Source: Euzebyales bacterium
GTDB taxonomy: Bacteria; Actinomycetota; Nitriliruptoria; Euzebyales; JAHELV01
Assembly: GCA_036374135.1 (NCBI GenBank)
Contig: DASUUK010000074.1
Coordinates: forward strand, 62,001 to 126,000
Direction: 5' to 3'
DNA length: 64,000 nt
Position numbers and translations under genes: made by a program. Positions 19,600 through 27,650 of the stretch are shown one piece after another. Each line of letters begins with the position of its first letter. The stretch's first letter is position 1. The notes under the pieces were generated by a model. It searched no databases. It was given only the letters and a program-made list of their open reading frames with translations, and was not told the DNA's origin.

Positions 19600-20286
19600 A
19601 TGGCAGGCACGCTAGCGCTGGTGGGTGCGGCCGTCGCGTGGGCGTTCTCGGCGCGGCTGCTGCGCGACTACCGCGCACGTCGTCGGGCGCACGCGCTGGC
19701 CTGGGGCGCGTCACTGCTGCTGTACGCGATCGGGATGGTGGCACTGGCGGCGGGGCTGCTGATCGGCTGGTCCGCGACCGCGTACGGGATCTACTGGTTC
19801 ACCGGCGCGCTGGTCAACGTGCCGCTGCTCGCGGTGGGGGAACTGCACCTGCTCGTGCCTGCCCGCGCCCAGTGGTGGTGGGCGGTCGCGTCGGCGGTGG
19901 TGATGGTCGCCCTCGTCGCCGTGCTGGTCTCGCACTTCGATCCCTCGGCGCTGGGCGCGGCCACCGCCGACGGTGGCGTCCCGCTCGGCGCCGACGTCCT
20001 GGGCGGCCAGCCGGCGTACGCCGCCCTCACACCACTCACGCTGACCGGGACGCTGGTCGTGCTGGTCGGCACCGTCTGGTCGGCGGTGCGGCGACGGCGC
20101 CCCGCCGTCCTGCTCATCGCACTCGGCGTGGCCGTCGCGGCCTCGTCGTCGACCTTCGTGCGCAACGATCTCGATGCGTTGGTCCCGGTCGCACTGACCG
20201 CCGGGGTCGCCATCATGTACGCCGGCTTCCGCGCCACGGCCGCGCGCCGCGGCCCGCTCCCCACGGGGCGACGCTCCGCCCTCTGA
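19600..20286 (+). CDS. Hypothetical polytopic membrane protein
   Basis: A 228-residue protein with about seven predicted membrane helices (for example ALAWGASLLLYAIGMVALAA, WWWAVASAVVMVALVAVLV, LIALGVAVAASSSTFV). I do not recognise the family. The ATG lies 7 bases after TAGGCT (19587-19592), so it is probably leaderless. The stop codon is only two bases from the first hairpin of the DUF559 cassette, which could terminate its transcript. Confidence 0.75.
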   Translation: MAGTLALVGAAVAWAFSARLLRDYRARRRAHALAWGASLLLYAIGMVALAAGLLIGWSATAYGIYWFTGALVNVPLLAVGELHLLVPARAQWWWAVASAVVMVALVAVLVSHFDPSALGAATADGGVPLGADVLGGQPAYAALTPLTLTGTLVVLVGTVWSAVRRRRPAVLLIALGVAVAASSSTFVRNDLDALVPVALTAGVAIMYAGFRATAARRGPLPTGRRSAL

Positions 20287-20288
20287 TC

Positions 20289-20328
20289 TGGGGAGACCTG
20301 TCAACGCCCAGCGGCGATCGCCTCCCCG
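20289..20328 (+). repeat. 40-bp hairpin repeat R1 (outer left)
   Basis: Starts TGGGGAGACCTGTCAACGCC; the ends GGGGAG and CTCCCC pair. It shares the invariant core GTCAACGCC with R2, R3 and R4, and R2 follows exactly 62 bases later. Confidence 0.8.
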
Positions 20329-20350
20329 TTCCGACGCCGCGGCGCACCCA

Positions 20351-20390
20351 TGGGGAAACCTGTCAACGCCCAGCGGCGACCGTGTCCCCA
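20351..20390 (+). repeat. 40-bp hairpin repeat R2 (inner left)
   Basis: Starts TGGGGAAACCTGTCAACGCC and ends GTGTCCCCA; TGGGGA pairs with TCCCCA. It has the same orientation as R1 and a 22-base spacer. Confidence 0.8.
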
Positions 20391-20474
20391 CCCCAGGGTT
20401 CGACGACGTCGGGCGTCCACAGACGCATCGTGGGCGGCTGGCACGTCCGGTCACGTGGCGCCAATCATGCGGTC

Positions 20475-21395
20475 ATGCACTGGTCGGCCCGGCTCCATGA
20501 ACACGCGCGACGACACCGCAACGTCTTCGCGCTGCGTTGGGCTCCCCTGATCGGCACGACACCGGCGGCCGTCGACGCCAAAGCTGAGCGCGAAGGTTGG
20601 CGACGGCCCTACCCGGGTGTCGTCCTGTTGCCCGGCGCCCCGTGGGATCACCAAACCGACCTGGTCGCCGTCCAGACGGCGCTTCGGTGTGACGCGGCGG
20701 CCCGCGGCCCATCCGCGGCGTGGCTCTTTGGCCTCGAGTCGCGGCCACCCGCACGACCGCACCTGCTGCTCCCGCACGCTCAGCGGACGGTCGTTGAGGC
20801 AGGCTTCGTCCGAAGGTCGCGACACGTCACACCGGCTGACCGGATGACGATCGACGGCATCGTCACGCTCACCCCGTGCTTCTGGCTCATCTCCCATGCG
20901 GGCGACGTCGGCTTCGACGCGCTGCTGTCGCTGGCGCTCGATGCGCGCCAGTGCCGGCTGATCGACTTTGCGGATGTCGCTGATCGCCTGACGTCGATGC
21001 CGCGTGTGGCCGGCAGGAAGAGGATCGAGCGCGTACTCCGGCACGTCCAGCTCGACGGCAGCGACTCGATGTTCGAATCGCTCGTCCGTCAACGGCTTGC
21101 CGAGGCAGGCCTGGTGCCAAGCGCGGCACCCATGCCGGTGCATTTGCCGAACGGACGCACCGTCCATGTCGACATCGCGTTCCCAACCGAGCGCGTCGCG
21201 GTCGAGTGCATCGGATTCGTGGCACATGGCTCGAGGCGACAGCTCGACCGGGACGCGCGTCGCGAGAACGCCATCGCACTCGGCGGCGACTGGCTGGTGC
21301 TGAAGCTCACATGGGATCGGTTCCAGCACGATTGGGATGGATTCCTCAGAGAGCTCATGCAGGCGCTGTCTGCGCGGCGCGAACGCCTGGGCTGA
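20475..21395 (+). CDS. DUF559 (Vsr-like) endonuclease-domain protein with AbiEi-like N terminus
   Basis: A 306-residue protein. Residues about 15-90 resemble the AbiEi-type winged-helix antitoxin domain (GTTPAAVDAKAEREGWRRPYPGVVLLPG, then AAWLFGLE). Residues about 198-290 are a DUF559 PD-(D/E)xK-like nuclease domain with Glu201, Asp233 in VDIAFP, Glu244 in VECIG and His251. The usual E-x-D-G is E-C-I-G here, so activity is uncertain. Codons are less GC-biased than in neighbours (TTT, GAA and CGA are frequent), suggesting acquisition. ATG 20475 lacks a ribosome-binding site. It is flanked on both sides by inverted pairs of 40-bp hairpins. Confidence 0.8.
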   Translation: MHWSARLHEHARRHRNVFALRWAPLIGTTPAAVDAKAEREGWRRPYPGVVLLPGAPWDHQTDLVAVQTALRCDAAARGPSAAWLFGLESRPPARPHLLLPHAQRTVVEAGFVRRSRHVTPADRMTIDGIVTLTPCFWLISHAGDVGFDALLSLALDARQCRLIDFADVADRLTSMPRVAGRKRIERVLRHVQLDGSDSMFESLVRQRLAEAGLVPSAAPMPVHLPNGRTVHVDIAFPTERVAVECIGFVAHGSRRQLDRDARRENAIALGGDWLVLKLTWDRFQHDWDGFLRELMQALSARRERLG

Positions 21396-21465
21396 ACCGC
21401 CGGCGGACGGCGGGCCCGTAGGCGCCCTGACGAATCCGGTGCTGACCACCGGACGTGGTGCGCTG

Positions 21466-21505
21466 CGGGGACACCATTGCCGCCCGGCGTTGACAAGCCT
21501 CCCCA
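21466..21505 (-). repeat. 40-bp hairpin repeat R3 (inner right)
   Basis: On the minus strand starts TGGGGAGGCTTGTCAACGCC and ends GTGTCCCCG; TGGGGA pairs with the end. It is inverted relative to R1 and R2. Confidence 0.8.
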
Positions 21506-21527
21506 CCTTCGCCTCACCGCGCCGACG

Positions 21528-21567
21528 CGGGGCGATGTTCGCCGCCCGGCGTTGACGAGCCTCCCCA
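21528..21567 (-). repeat. 40-bp hairpin repeat R4 (outer right)
   Basis: On the minus strand starts TGGGGAGGCTCGTCAACGCC and ends CGCCCCG. It lies 62 bases from R3 and 9 bases past the stop of the aldehyde dehydrogenase gene, where it could also end that transcript. Confidence 0.8.
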
Positions 21568-21576
21568 ATGAGGGCC

Positions 21577-23070
21577 TCAGGGGTCGATGTCGACGTAGAC
21601 GTTCTTGAGTTCGGTGTAGGCGCGCAGCGACTCGACGCCCAACTCGCGGCCGTAGCCCGACTGCTTCCAGCCACCGAACGGGGCGCCCGTGTGGACGCTG
21701 GAGTTGCTGTTGACCGACACCACGCCGGCCTCGATGTCGCGGGCGATGCGGTGGGCGCGGCCGAGGTCGCGCGTCCACACCGACGCCGACAAGCCGTACG
21801 GCGTGTCGTTGGCCAGTGCGACCGCCTCGGCCTCGTCGCCGAACCTCAGCACCGTGACGACCGGACCGAAGATCTCCTCGCGCACCGCGGTCATGTCGGC
21901 CGTCGCGTCGACCACGACCGCGGGGCGCATGAAGAAGCCGGGGCGGTCGAGCACCTGGCCACCGCACGCGACCCGCGCGCCCTCGCTCCTGGCGGACGCC
22001 ACGTAGTCGAGCACCGTCGCGCGCCGGTCGTCGTTGATCAGCGGACCCATCTGCGTGTCGTCGTCGGCCGGGTCGCCGACGCGGATGGCCTCGGTCGCGG
22101 CGACGAGTGCCTCGACGAACTCGTCGTGGACCTCGTCGGCGACGATGACCCGGCTGCGCGCGCAGCAGTCCTGGCCGGCGTTGCCGAAGACCGCGGCGGC
22201 TCCGGCGGTCGCGGCGGCCTCGAGGTCGGCGTCGGCGAAGATGACGTTGGGCGACTTGCCACCGAGCTCGAGCGTCACGCGCTTCAGTGACGCGGCCGCG
22301 CGCTGCTGGATGCCGATCCCGACCTCGGTCGAACCAGTGAAGGCGATCTTGCGCACCCGTCCGTCCGACACGATCGACTCGCCCACGGTGCTCCCCCGGC
22401 CGGGGAGCACGTTGACGACTCCTGCGGGCACGCCGGCCTCGTGGAGGACGTCGGCGATCTCGAGCGCCGATGCGGGGGTCAGCAGCGCGGGCTTGAGCAC
22501 GACCGCGTTCCCGGCCGCCAGCGCCGGGGCGAGATTCCATGTGGCGATCAGTCCCGGAAAGTTCCACGGCGTGATCAGCCCGACGACGCCCATCGGCTGG
22601 CGCAGGGTGTAGTCGAACCCGCCCGCCGGGACGGACAGCGTCTCGCCGCCGAACCCGCGGATCACTCCGGCGTAGTAGTCGAAGACGTCGGCGACCGACG
22701 CCATCTCCGCCCGCGCGTCGGCGATCGGCTTGCCGACGTCGCGCGACTCGATCTGCGCGAGGTGCTCGTGGCGATCGCGTGCCAGCCCCGCCGCGTCCCG
22801 CAGGACCGCGGCGCGTTCCGATGCGGTCCGCCGCCCCCACCCGGGCGCGGCGTCGACCGCGGCGGCGATCGACCGATCGACGTCTTCGGGTCCGGCCAGC
22901 GCGACCTCGAGCCACGGCGTTCCCGTCGCGGGATCCTCGACGTGATGGGTGTCGCCGGAGGCGGCGGCGCGCCGCGACCCGTCGATGAACAGACCCAGTC
23001 TTCTCAGTCCAGCGGAGCCGGTCCTCCGCGTGCTTCGTGGAACCAGGCTCCGCGAATGCTCCATGACCAC
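21577..23070 (-). CDS. NAD(P)-dependent aldehyde dehydrogenase
   Basis: A 497-residue enzyme of the ALDH superfamily with the NAD-binding and catalytic motifs TPWNFPG, LKPALLTPASAL, FTGSTEVG, general base Glu in LELGGKSPN and nucleophile in GQDCCARSR. A second cysteine sits beside the expected one. The natural N terminus in this family would be close to LFIDGSRRAAASG, but no ATG or GTG is found there; the frame starts at ATG 23068 or 23062 and its first residues are encoded by hairpin repeat C. With the neighbouring glutamine synthetase-like, GntR, SDR and amidotransferase genes it probably oxidises an aminoaldehyde in polyamine or related catabolism. Confidence 0.88.
   Translation of the reverse strand: MVMEHSRSLVPRSTRRTGSAGLRRLGLFIDGSRRAAASGDTHHVEDPATGTPWLEVALAGPEDVDRSIAAAVDAAPGWGRRTASERAAVLRDAAGLARDRHEHLAQIESRDVGKPIADARAEMASVADVFDYYAGVIRGFGGETLSVPAGGFDYTLRQPMGVVGLITPWNFPGLIATWNLAPALAAGNAVVLKPALLTPASALEIADVLHEAGVPAGVVNVLPGRGSTVGESIVSDGRVRKIAFTGSTEVGIGIQQRAAASLKRVTLELGGKSPNVIFADADLEAAATAGAAAVFGNAGQDCCARSRVIVADEVHDEFVEALVAATEAIRVGDPADDDTQMGPLINDDRRATVLDYVASARSEGARVACGGQVLDRPGFFMRPAVVVDATADMTAVREEIFGPVVTVLRFGDEAEAVALANDTPYGLSASVWTRDLGRAHRIARDIEAGVVSVNSNSSVHTGAPFGGWKQSGYGRELGVESLRAYTELKNVYVDIDP
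23005..23062 (+). repeat. 55-bp dispersed hairpin repeat, copy C (inside ALDH 5' end)
   Basis: Contains AGTCCAGCGGAGCCGGTCC, CGCGTGCTTCGTGG and AACCAGGCTCCGCG. CGGAGCC pairs with GGCTCCG. It supplies the start region of the aldehyde dehydrogenase reading frame on the opposite strand. Confidence 0.65.
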
Positions 23071-23095
23071 CGTCCCGACCGAAGTTCCGTCGGCT

Positions 23096-24023
23096 CTACA
23101 TCCGCTCGAAGCCGCGGTAGCGCTCCCAGTCGGTCACCACGCGCCGGAACGCCGCGAGCTCGACGCCCGCCATGTTGCGGTAGTGCCCGACCACGTCTTT
23201 GCCGAACGCATCGTGTGCCAGGTCGCTGGAGGAGAACAGCTGCGCTGCGTCGCGCAGGTTGTCCGGCACCCGTTCGTTGTCGCTCTCGTAGGCGTTGCCC
23301 TCGAAGGCGTCTTCGAGCTCGAGCTCGTCATCGATGCCGCGCAGCCCTGCCGCGATCATGGCGGCGAATGCGAGGTACGGGTTGACGTCGCCACCGGGCA
23401 CGCGGTTCTCCACACGCATGCCCGCCCCGTGGCCAACGACGCGGAAGGCGCAGGTCCGGTTGTCGAAGCCCCACGCGGCGACGGTCGGCGCGAAGCTGCC
23501 CTCGATGTAGCGCTTGTGGCTGTTGATGTTGGGCGCGTAGAACAGCACCAGCTCACGCACCGCGGCGATCTGTCCGGCGACGAACTGCCGGAACATCTGC
23601 GACATGTCGTGCCCGTCGGCGAACACCGCCTCGCCATCGTCACCGCGGAGGCTGAAGTGCAGGTGGCACGAGTTGCCCTCGAGCTCGTTGAACTTCGCCA
23701 TGAACGTCAGCGACCGACCCTCCTGCGACGCGATCTCCTTCGCCGCGTTCTTGTAGACGGTGTGGTTGTCGGCCATCGTCAGCGCGTCGCTGTAGCGGAA
23801 GTTGATCTCGTTCTGGCCGTAGTTGCACTCGCCCTTGGCCGACTCGACGGGCATCCCCATGCCCTCCATCGCGTTGCGGATGCGCCGCAGCAGCGGCTCG
23901 ACCTTGGTCGTGCCCAGCATCGAGTAGTCGACGTACGGGTCCTGCGACCCTGCGCAACCTGCGTTCCGCAGCGCGGTCCTCGTTGTCGTCACGCTTCGTG
24001 GACTCGTTCGCGCGGTCGCTCAT
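23096..24023 (-). pseudogene. Glutamine synthetase-like (gamma-glutamyl-amine synthetase type) gene, truncated and frameshifted
   Basis: Positions 23992-23096 encode about 298 residues of a glutamine synthetase catalytic domain (GECNYGQNEINFRYSDAL, NSCHLHFSLRG, NSHKRYIEGSFAP, the catalytic region NRTCAFRVVGHG, RVENRVPGGDVNPYLA). A full enzyme has about 450 residues; the N-terminal beta-grasp domain is missing. A good start with AGGAACAAC before ATG lies at 24021-24023, but that frame (MSDRANESTKRDDNE...) is out of phase with the catalytic part; a shift near 23945-23965 would join them. It therefore carries both a deletion and a frameshift, or an assembly error. The rest of the locus is intact. 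Confidence 0.75.
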
Positions 24024-24209
24024 GACGTTGTTCCTACAAGGCGGATCGGCCGCCGGTCGGCGGCTGAACGTCCGTTGTCGTACCGTTGAACATCTCGCTC
24101 CGTGACGAACGCCGTCGACGCGGACCGTGATGACACGGCACTATGGCTGTGGCAGACGCCCCAACCAATGGTGCCAGCGCGAATGCCCGACAGCCATGAG
24201 CTGGCTCCG

Positions 24210-24229
24210 ATGGTCCATGGACGGACCAT
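24210..24229 (+). promoter_or_regulatory. Inverted repeat, possible operator of the GntR-type regulator
   Basis: ATGGTCC and GGACCAT form 7-base arms around a 6-base spacer. It sits in the divergent gap, and TACTGT (24229-24234), a possible -10 box of the regulator gene, overlaps its right edge. Position suggests autoregulation. Confidence 0.5.
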
Positions 24230-24267
24230 ACTGTTGAGGGCGATGGTCTGGATGTCAAGGGAATGCG

Positions 24268-25044
24268 ATGGCCAGCTCAGCAACCGAACGGTCGACGAAG
24301 CCGACGGCGAAGAAAGCAGCCGCCAGCACGGTATCACTGGACGCGGTGCTGCGACCGGTCCGCTCCGGCAACGCCTTCGAAGAAGCGATCCAGCGGATCA
24401 TGCAGGCCATCAAGCTCGGCGCCGTCACGACCGGAGAGCGGCTGCCGCCGGAACGCACGCTCGCCAAGCGGCTCGGCATCAGTCGGGTCACGCTGCGTGA
24501 AGCGCTCCGCGCACTGACCGACGCCGGCCTCGTGGAATCGCGGCGCGGTCGCAGTGGCGGGACCTTCATCACCTACCGCCCCGAGGACGCCCAACCACCG
24601 GCGGCACCGACCGACAAGACCGACATCCGCCTCGAGCTCGAGGACAGCCTGGTGCTGCGCTCGGTGCTGGAGCCCGGCGCGGCGGAGGCCGCCGCGCGGC
24701 GCGAGCAGGACGAGAACGCCCAGGCGATGCTGCACGACCGCGTCGAGGCGGTTGCCGCCACGACGACGCGCCAGAGCCATCGCCTGGCCGACGCGCGTCT
24801 GCACCTGGCCATCGCCGAGCTCAGCGGATCGGTCAGCCTGATCGCCGCCGTCGCCGACGTGCAGATGAGCATGACGGATCTGCTCGAGGCGATCCCGGTC
24901 GTGCCTCACAACATCGAGCGCTCCCACGAGCAGCACGCCGCCATCGCGAACGCGATCCTGACGAGCCGCCCCGAGGACGCTCGACGGTACATGCAGGAGC
25001 ACGTGAGCGGAACCGCCGCGCTGCTCCGCGGATTTCTTGCTTGA
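24268..25044 (+). CDS. GntR/FadR-family transcriptional regulator
   Basis: A 258-residue regulator with an N-terminal winged helix (FEEAIQRIMQAIKLGAVTTGERLPPERTLAKRLGISRVTLREALRAL) after a 30-residue basic tail, and a C-terminal all-helical FCD effector domain (ELEDSLVLRSVLEPGAAEAAARR, HEQHAAIANAILTSRPEDARRYMQEHV). ATG at 24268 follows AAGGGAATGCG. It lies between the divergent glutamine synthetase-like and SDR genes and probably controls this catabolic locus. Confidence 0.88.
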   Translation: MASSATERSTKPTAKKAAASTVSLDAVLRPVRSGNAFEEAIQRIMQAIKLGAVTTGERLPPERTLAKRLGISRVTLREALRALTDAGLVESRRGRSGGTFITYRPEDAQPPAAPTDKTDIRLELEDSLVLRSVLEPGAAEAAARREQDENAQAMLHDRVEAVAATTTRQSHRLADARLHLAIAELSGSVSLIAAVADVQMSMTDLLEAIPVVPHNIERSHEQHAAIANAILTSRPEDARRYMQEHVSGTAALLRGFLA

Positions 25045-25081
25045 CTCATGCCCAGGACCGCGCACAATGGACCGTTCCCAT
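25041..25081 (+). promoter_or_regulatory. Promoter and candidate operator upstream of the SDR gene
   Basis: TTGACT (25041-25046) and CACAAT (25063-25068), 16 bases apart, form a plausible promoter. An imperfect palindrome, ATGGACCGTTCCCAT (25067-25081), sits at its right edge and shares the ATGG...CCAT ends with the inverted repeat at 24210. Confidence 0.45.
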
Positions 25082-25122
25082 AGCATTTCGGCCATCAGCC
25101 GAATGACGGCGAGGAACGGGAC

Positions 25123-25896
25123 ATGCGCCTGCAGGGCCGAGTAGCGTCCATCACAGGGTCGGGCAGCGGGATCGGCCGGGCTGCGGCGCTGCTCTTCGCG
25201 GCGGAGGGCGCTCGCATCCTCGTGTCGGACGTCGACGTCGAGGCCGGCAAGGCGACGGTCGCCGCGATCAGCGACCGCGGGGGCGAGGCGCACTTCGTCG
25301 CCGCTGACGTCAGCCGCGCGGACGACGTGGAGGCGCTGTACACCGAAGGCGAGAAGCTGTTCGGCAAGGTGGACGTCCTGTTCAACAACGCCGGCATCTT
25401 CGACGGTGCGGACGGGTCGGTGACCGACACGGCGGAGGGCGTCTGGGATCGCGTCGTCGACGTCGACCTCAAGGGCGTGTTCCTCTGCTGCAAGTACGGC
25501 GTGCCGGCGCTCCAGCGCGCCGGCGGCGGCGTCATCGTCAATGTGGCGTCGTTCGTGTCGTGGATGGGGGCCGCCACCCCGCAGATCGCCTACACCGCCG
25601 CGAAGGGTGGGGTGCTCTCGATGACGCGCGAGATCGCCGTGGAGTTCGCACGGTCCGGCATCCGCGCCAACGCGCTGTGTCCCGGGCCGGTCACGACACC
25701 GCTGCTGTCCGAACTGCTCGCCGACGAGGACCGCCGTCAGCGGCGCCTGATCCACATCCCCATGGGCCGGTTCGGCAGGGCGGAGGAGATGGCGAAGGCG
25801 GCACTGTTCCTCGCCAGCGACGAGTCCTCGTTCATGACCGGCGCCTCGCTGCTGATCGACGGCGGCATCACCGCCGCGTACATCACGCCGGAGTGA
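25123..25896 (+). CDS. Short-chain dehydrogenase/reductase
   Basis: A 257-residue SDR with the nucleotide-binding TGSGSGIGRAAALLF, NNAG, the catalytic YTAAK (Tyr and Lys) and a serine in NVASFVSW. Its C terminus FMTGASLLIDGGIT is typical. The substrate is unknown; placement with ALDH and glutamine synthetase-like genes suggests an alcohol or aldehyde in amine catabolism. A possible GntR operator overlaps the promoter. Confidence 0.88.
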   Translation: MRLQGRVASITGSGSGIGRAAALLFAAEGARILVSDVDVEAGKATVAAISDRGGEAHFVAADVSRADDVEALYTEGEKLFGKVDVLFNNAGIFDGADGSVTDTAEGVWDRVVDVDLKGVFLCCKYGVPALQRAGGGVIVNVASFVSWMGAATPQIAYTAAKGGVLSMTREIAVEFARSGIRANALCPGPVTTPLLSELLADEDRRQRRLIHIPMGRFGRAEEMAKAALFLASDESSFMTGASLLIDGGITAAYITPE

Positions 25897-25991
25897 CCGT
25901 GCCGGCGCTCGGCACCGCGCACGACTGGACCGGCCGGGCGTCGGACCTCGGCGGCCTCGGCACCGTGCTCCGTCGCGGACGTTGACGCACC

Positions 25992-26669
25992 GTGCGCGCG
26001 CTGTTCATCGCACACGAGGCCGAGGCGCCACCCGGTCACCTCGGCGACGCGGCCGCCCGGCGTGGGATGGACGTCGAGGTGTGCGACGTGTGGGACGGCG
26101 CCACACTGCCCGCACCAGACGTGCACGATCTGATCGTGCCCCTGGGGTCCGCCGACGCCGCGTACGACGACGCGGTTCCGTGGCTGGCGGCCGAGCTCGA
26201 CCTGCTCCGCGAAGCCGAACAGGTCGGCACGCCGGTCTTCGGCGTCTGCTTCGGCGCGCAGGCGCTCGCGCGTGCACTCGGCGGTCAGGTGTTCCGGGCG
26301 GACGAGCCGGAGGTGGGCTGGCGGACCATCGACACGAGCGCACCCGGGCTGATCGCGGCCGGGCCCTGGCTGGAGTGGCACTTCGACGCGCTGCGACCGC
26401 CCGACGGCGCGAGCGTGCTCGCCCGATCGCGGTCCGGCGTGCAGGCGTGGCTGCGGGGTCGGGCGCTGGGTGTGCAGTTCCATCCCGAGGTGACCCCCGG
26501 GATCATCGACGGCTGGATCGCGTCGGGCGCCGACAAGCTCCGGGCGACAGGGGTCGACGCTGACCGCCTGTCCGACGAGACGCGCCGCAACGCCGACCGG
26601 GCCCGCGTTGCGGCCCACGATCTGTTCGACCGCGTGCTCGACGCGCTGGCCGTGGATCCGCCGCGGTGA
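25992..26669 (+). CDS. Class I glutamine amidotransferase
   Basis: A 225-residue protein with the catalytic triad motifs GVCFGAQAL (Cys) and FHPEVTP (His, Glu) of the class I amidotransferase fold. Start is GTG at 25992 (RALFIAHEAEAPPG). It is not a PuuD-type hydrolase by its motifs but resembles stand-alone GATase1 proteins found near gamma-glutamylation genes; it may hydrolyse a gamma-glutamyl product. It lies 95 bases after the SDR gene. Confidence 0.82.
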   Translation: MRALFIAHEAEAPPGHLGDAAARRGMDVEVCDVWDGATLPAPDVHDLIVPLGSADAAYDDAVPWLAAELDLLREAEQVGTPVFGVCFGAQALARALGGQVFRADEPEVGWRTIDTSAPGLIAAGPWLEWHFDALRPPDGASVLARSRSGVQAWLRGRALGVQFHPEVTPGIIDGWIASGADKLRATGVDADRLSDETRRNADRARVAAHDLFDRVLDALAVDPPR

Positions 26670-26742
26670 CCGTCGCGGTCGTGTCGGCGAGTGCGCCAGC
26701 GACTCGTTGATGCGCCGGGAACCGCGTGGGAGGATCGCGCCC

Positions 26743-27549
26743 GTGAGCGATCTCGAGCGTGACACGCGCACCGCCTACGAGCAGGCTGCCGCGGCGTGGG
26801 CGGCCGGACCGCACCGGGTGTACAGGCGCCTGGCAGCTGCGCTGCTCGACCGGTGTCCGGTGCCGTTGGCCGGCGCGACCGTGCTGGACGTCGGCGCCGG
26901 CACCGGCGTGCTGGGGGCCGAGGCCCGCGCCCGCGGTGCGGGGTGCATAGACGCCGACGTGGCGGTCCGGATGCTCGCGCGCGACGGCCACGACGGCCGC
27001 AGGGGCCGACACGCGGTCGGCGCCGACGGCCGCGCACTGCCGTTCCGCGACGGCACCTTCGACGTCGTGGCCGGCAACTGCTCGCTGTCCCACGTCACCG
27101 ACCCGGGCCGGATGCTGACCGACGCCGTGCGCGTCACCCGTGACGGCGGGGCGATCGTCTTCAGCTCGTTTCCCGGTGCGGCCTCCTCGCACGACGCGTG
27201 GCATGCAGTCGAACAGGTGCTGAGCGAGCACGGGTACGAGCGGCCCGGGTGGTACGCGCATCTGAAGGCCACGACGGAGCCCCGGGTCGGTACGCCCGAG
27301 GCACTGCTGCGGCTGGCCGCGGTCGCCGGCATCGGTGCCCCCGACGTCGTCGACGTGCGGGTCGACACCGGCCTCGACGATCCGCGGGCGCTGGCGGACT
27401 GGCGGTTGGGGATGGCGCAGCACGCTGCGTTCCTGTCGGGCCTGGGCGATGTCGAGCGCCGGGCGATCCGGGACGCGGCCGTGGCGCGGATCGGCGACGA
27501 CCCGGCGCCACTTGGCGTCGACATGCTCGTGCTCACCGGACGCGGCTGA
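26743..27549 (+). CDS. SAM-dependent class I methyltransferase
   Basis: About 268 residues with SAM-binding motif I LDVGAGTGVLGAEA, a following acidic loop (DADVAVRMLARD) and PFRDGTFDVVAGNCSLSHV (motifs II and III) of a UbiE-like methyltransferase. The substrate cannot be told. GTG at 26743 follows GGGAGGATCGCG. It is 73 bases after the amidotransferase gene and may be co-transcribed. Confidence 0.85.
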   Translation: MSDLERDTRTAYEQAAAAWAAGPHRVYRRLAAALLDRCPVPLAGATVLDVGAGTGVLGAEARARGAGCIDADVAVRMLARDGHDGRRGRHAVGADGRALPFRDGTFDVVAGNCSLSHVTDPGRMLTDAVRVTRDGGAIVFSSFPGAASSHDAWHAVEQVLSEHGYERPGWYAHLKATTEPRVGTPEALLRLAAVAGIGAPDVVDVRVDTGLDDPRALADWRLGMAQHAAFLSGLGDVERRAIRDAAVARIGDDPAPLGVDMLVLTGRG

Positions 27550-27650
27550 GGACCGGCCACGCCGGCCGGCCGACCGCGACCACCGAGGACCACATCCGCC
27601 GGCCGGCCCCGGCCGCTGAGCGTCGGCGGTGGCGACCTACACTCGCGGGC

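Larger units (their letters stand above)
20289..21567. mobile_element. Putative hairpin-bounded cassette carrying a DUF559 nuclease gene
   Basis: A 1,279-bp unit with one gene enclosed by two pairs of 40-bp hairpin repeats. R1 and R2 lie in tandem on the left; R3 and R4 lie in tandem on the right, inverted. In each pair the repeats start 62 bases apart with a 22-base spacer, so the ends are mirror images. The unit fits exactly between two convergent genes, 2 bases from one stop and 9 bases from the other. No transposase or target-site duplication is seen. Mobility is inferred from symmetry and from the gene's less biased codon use. Confidence 0.5.

Noticed and set aside
20289-20390. R1 and R2 as a minimal CRISPR array
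   Set aside because: Only two units per side, each a hairpin, with inverted copies on the other side of a gene and no cas genes.
21089-22915. A long minus-strand frame joining ALDH and DUF559 regions
   Set aside because: It is in the wrong frame for ALDH and crosses the hairpins; its composition is Arg/Gly repeats.
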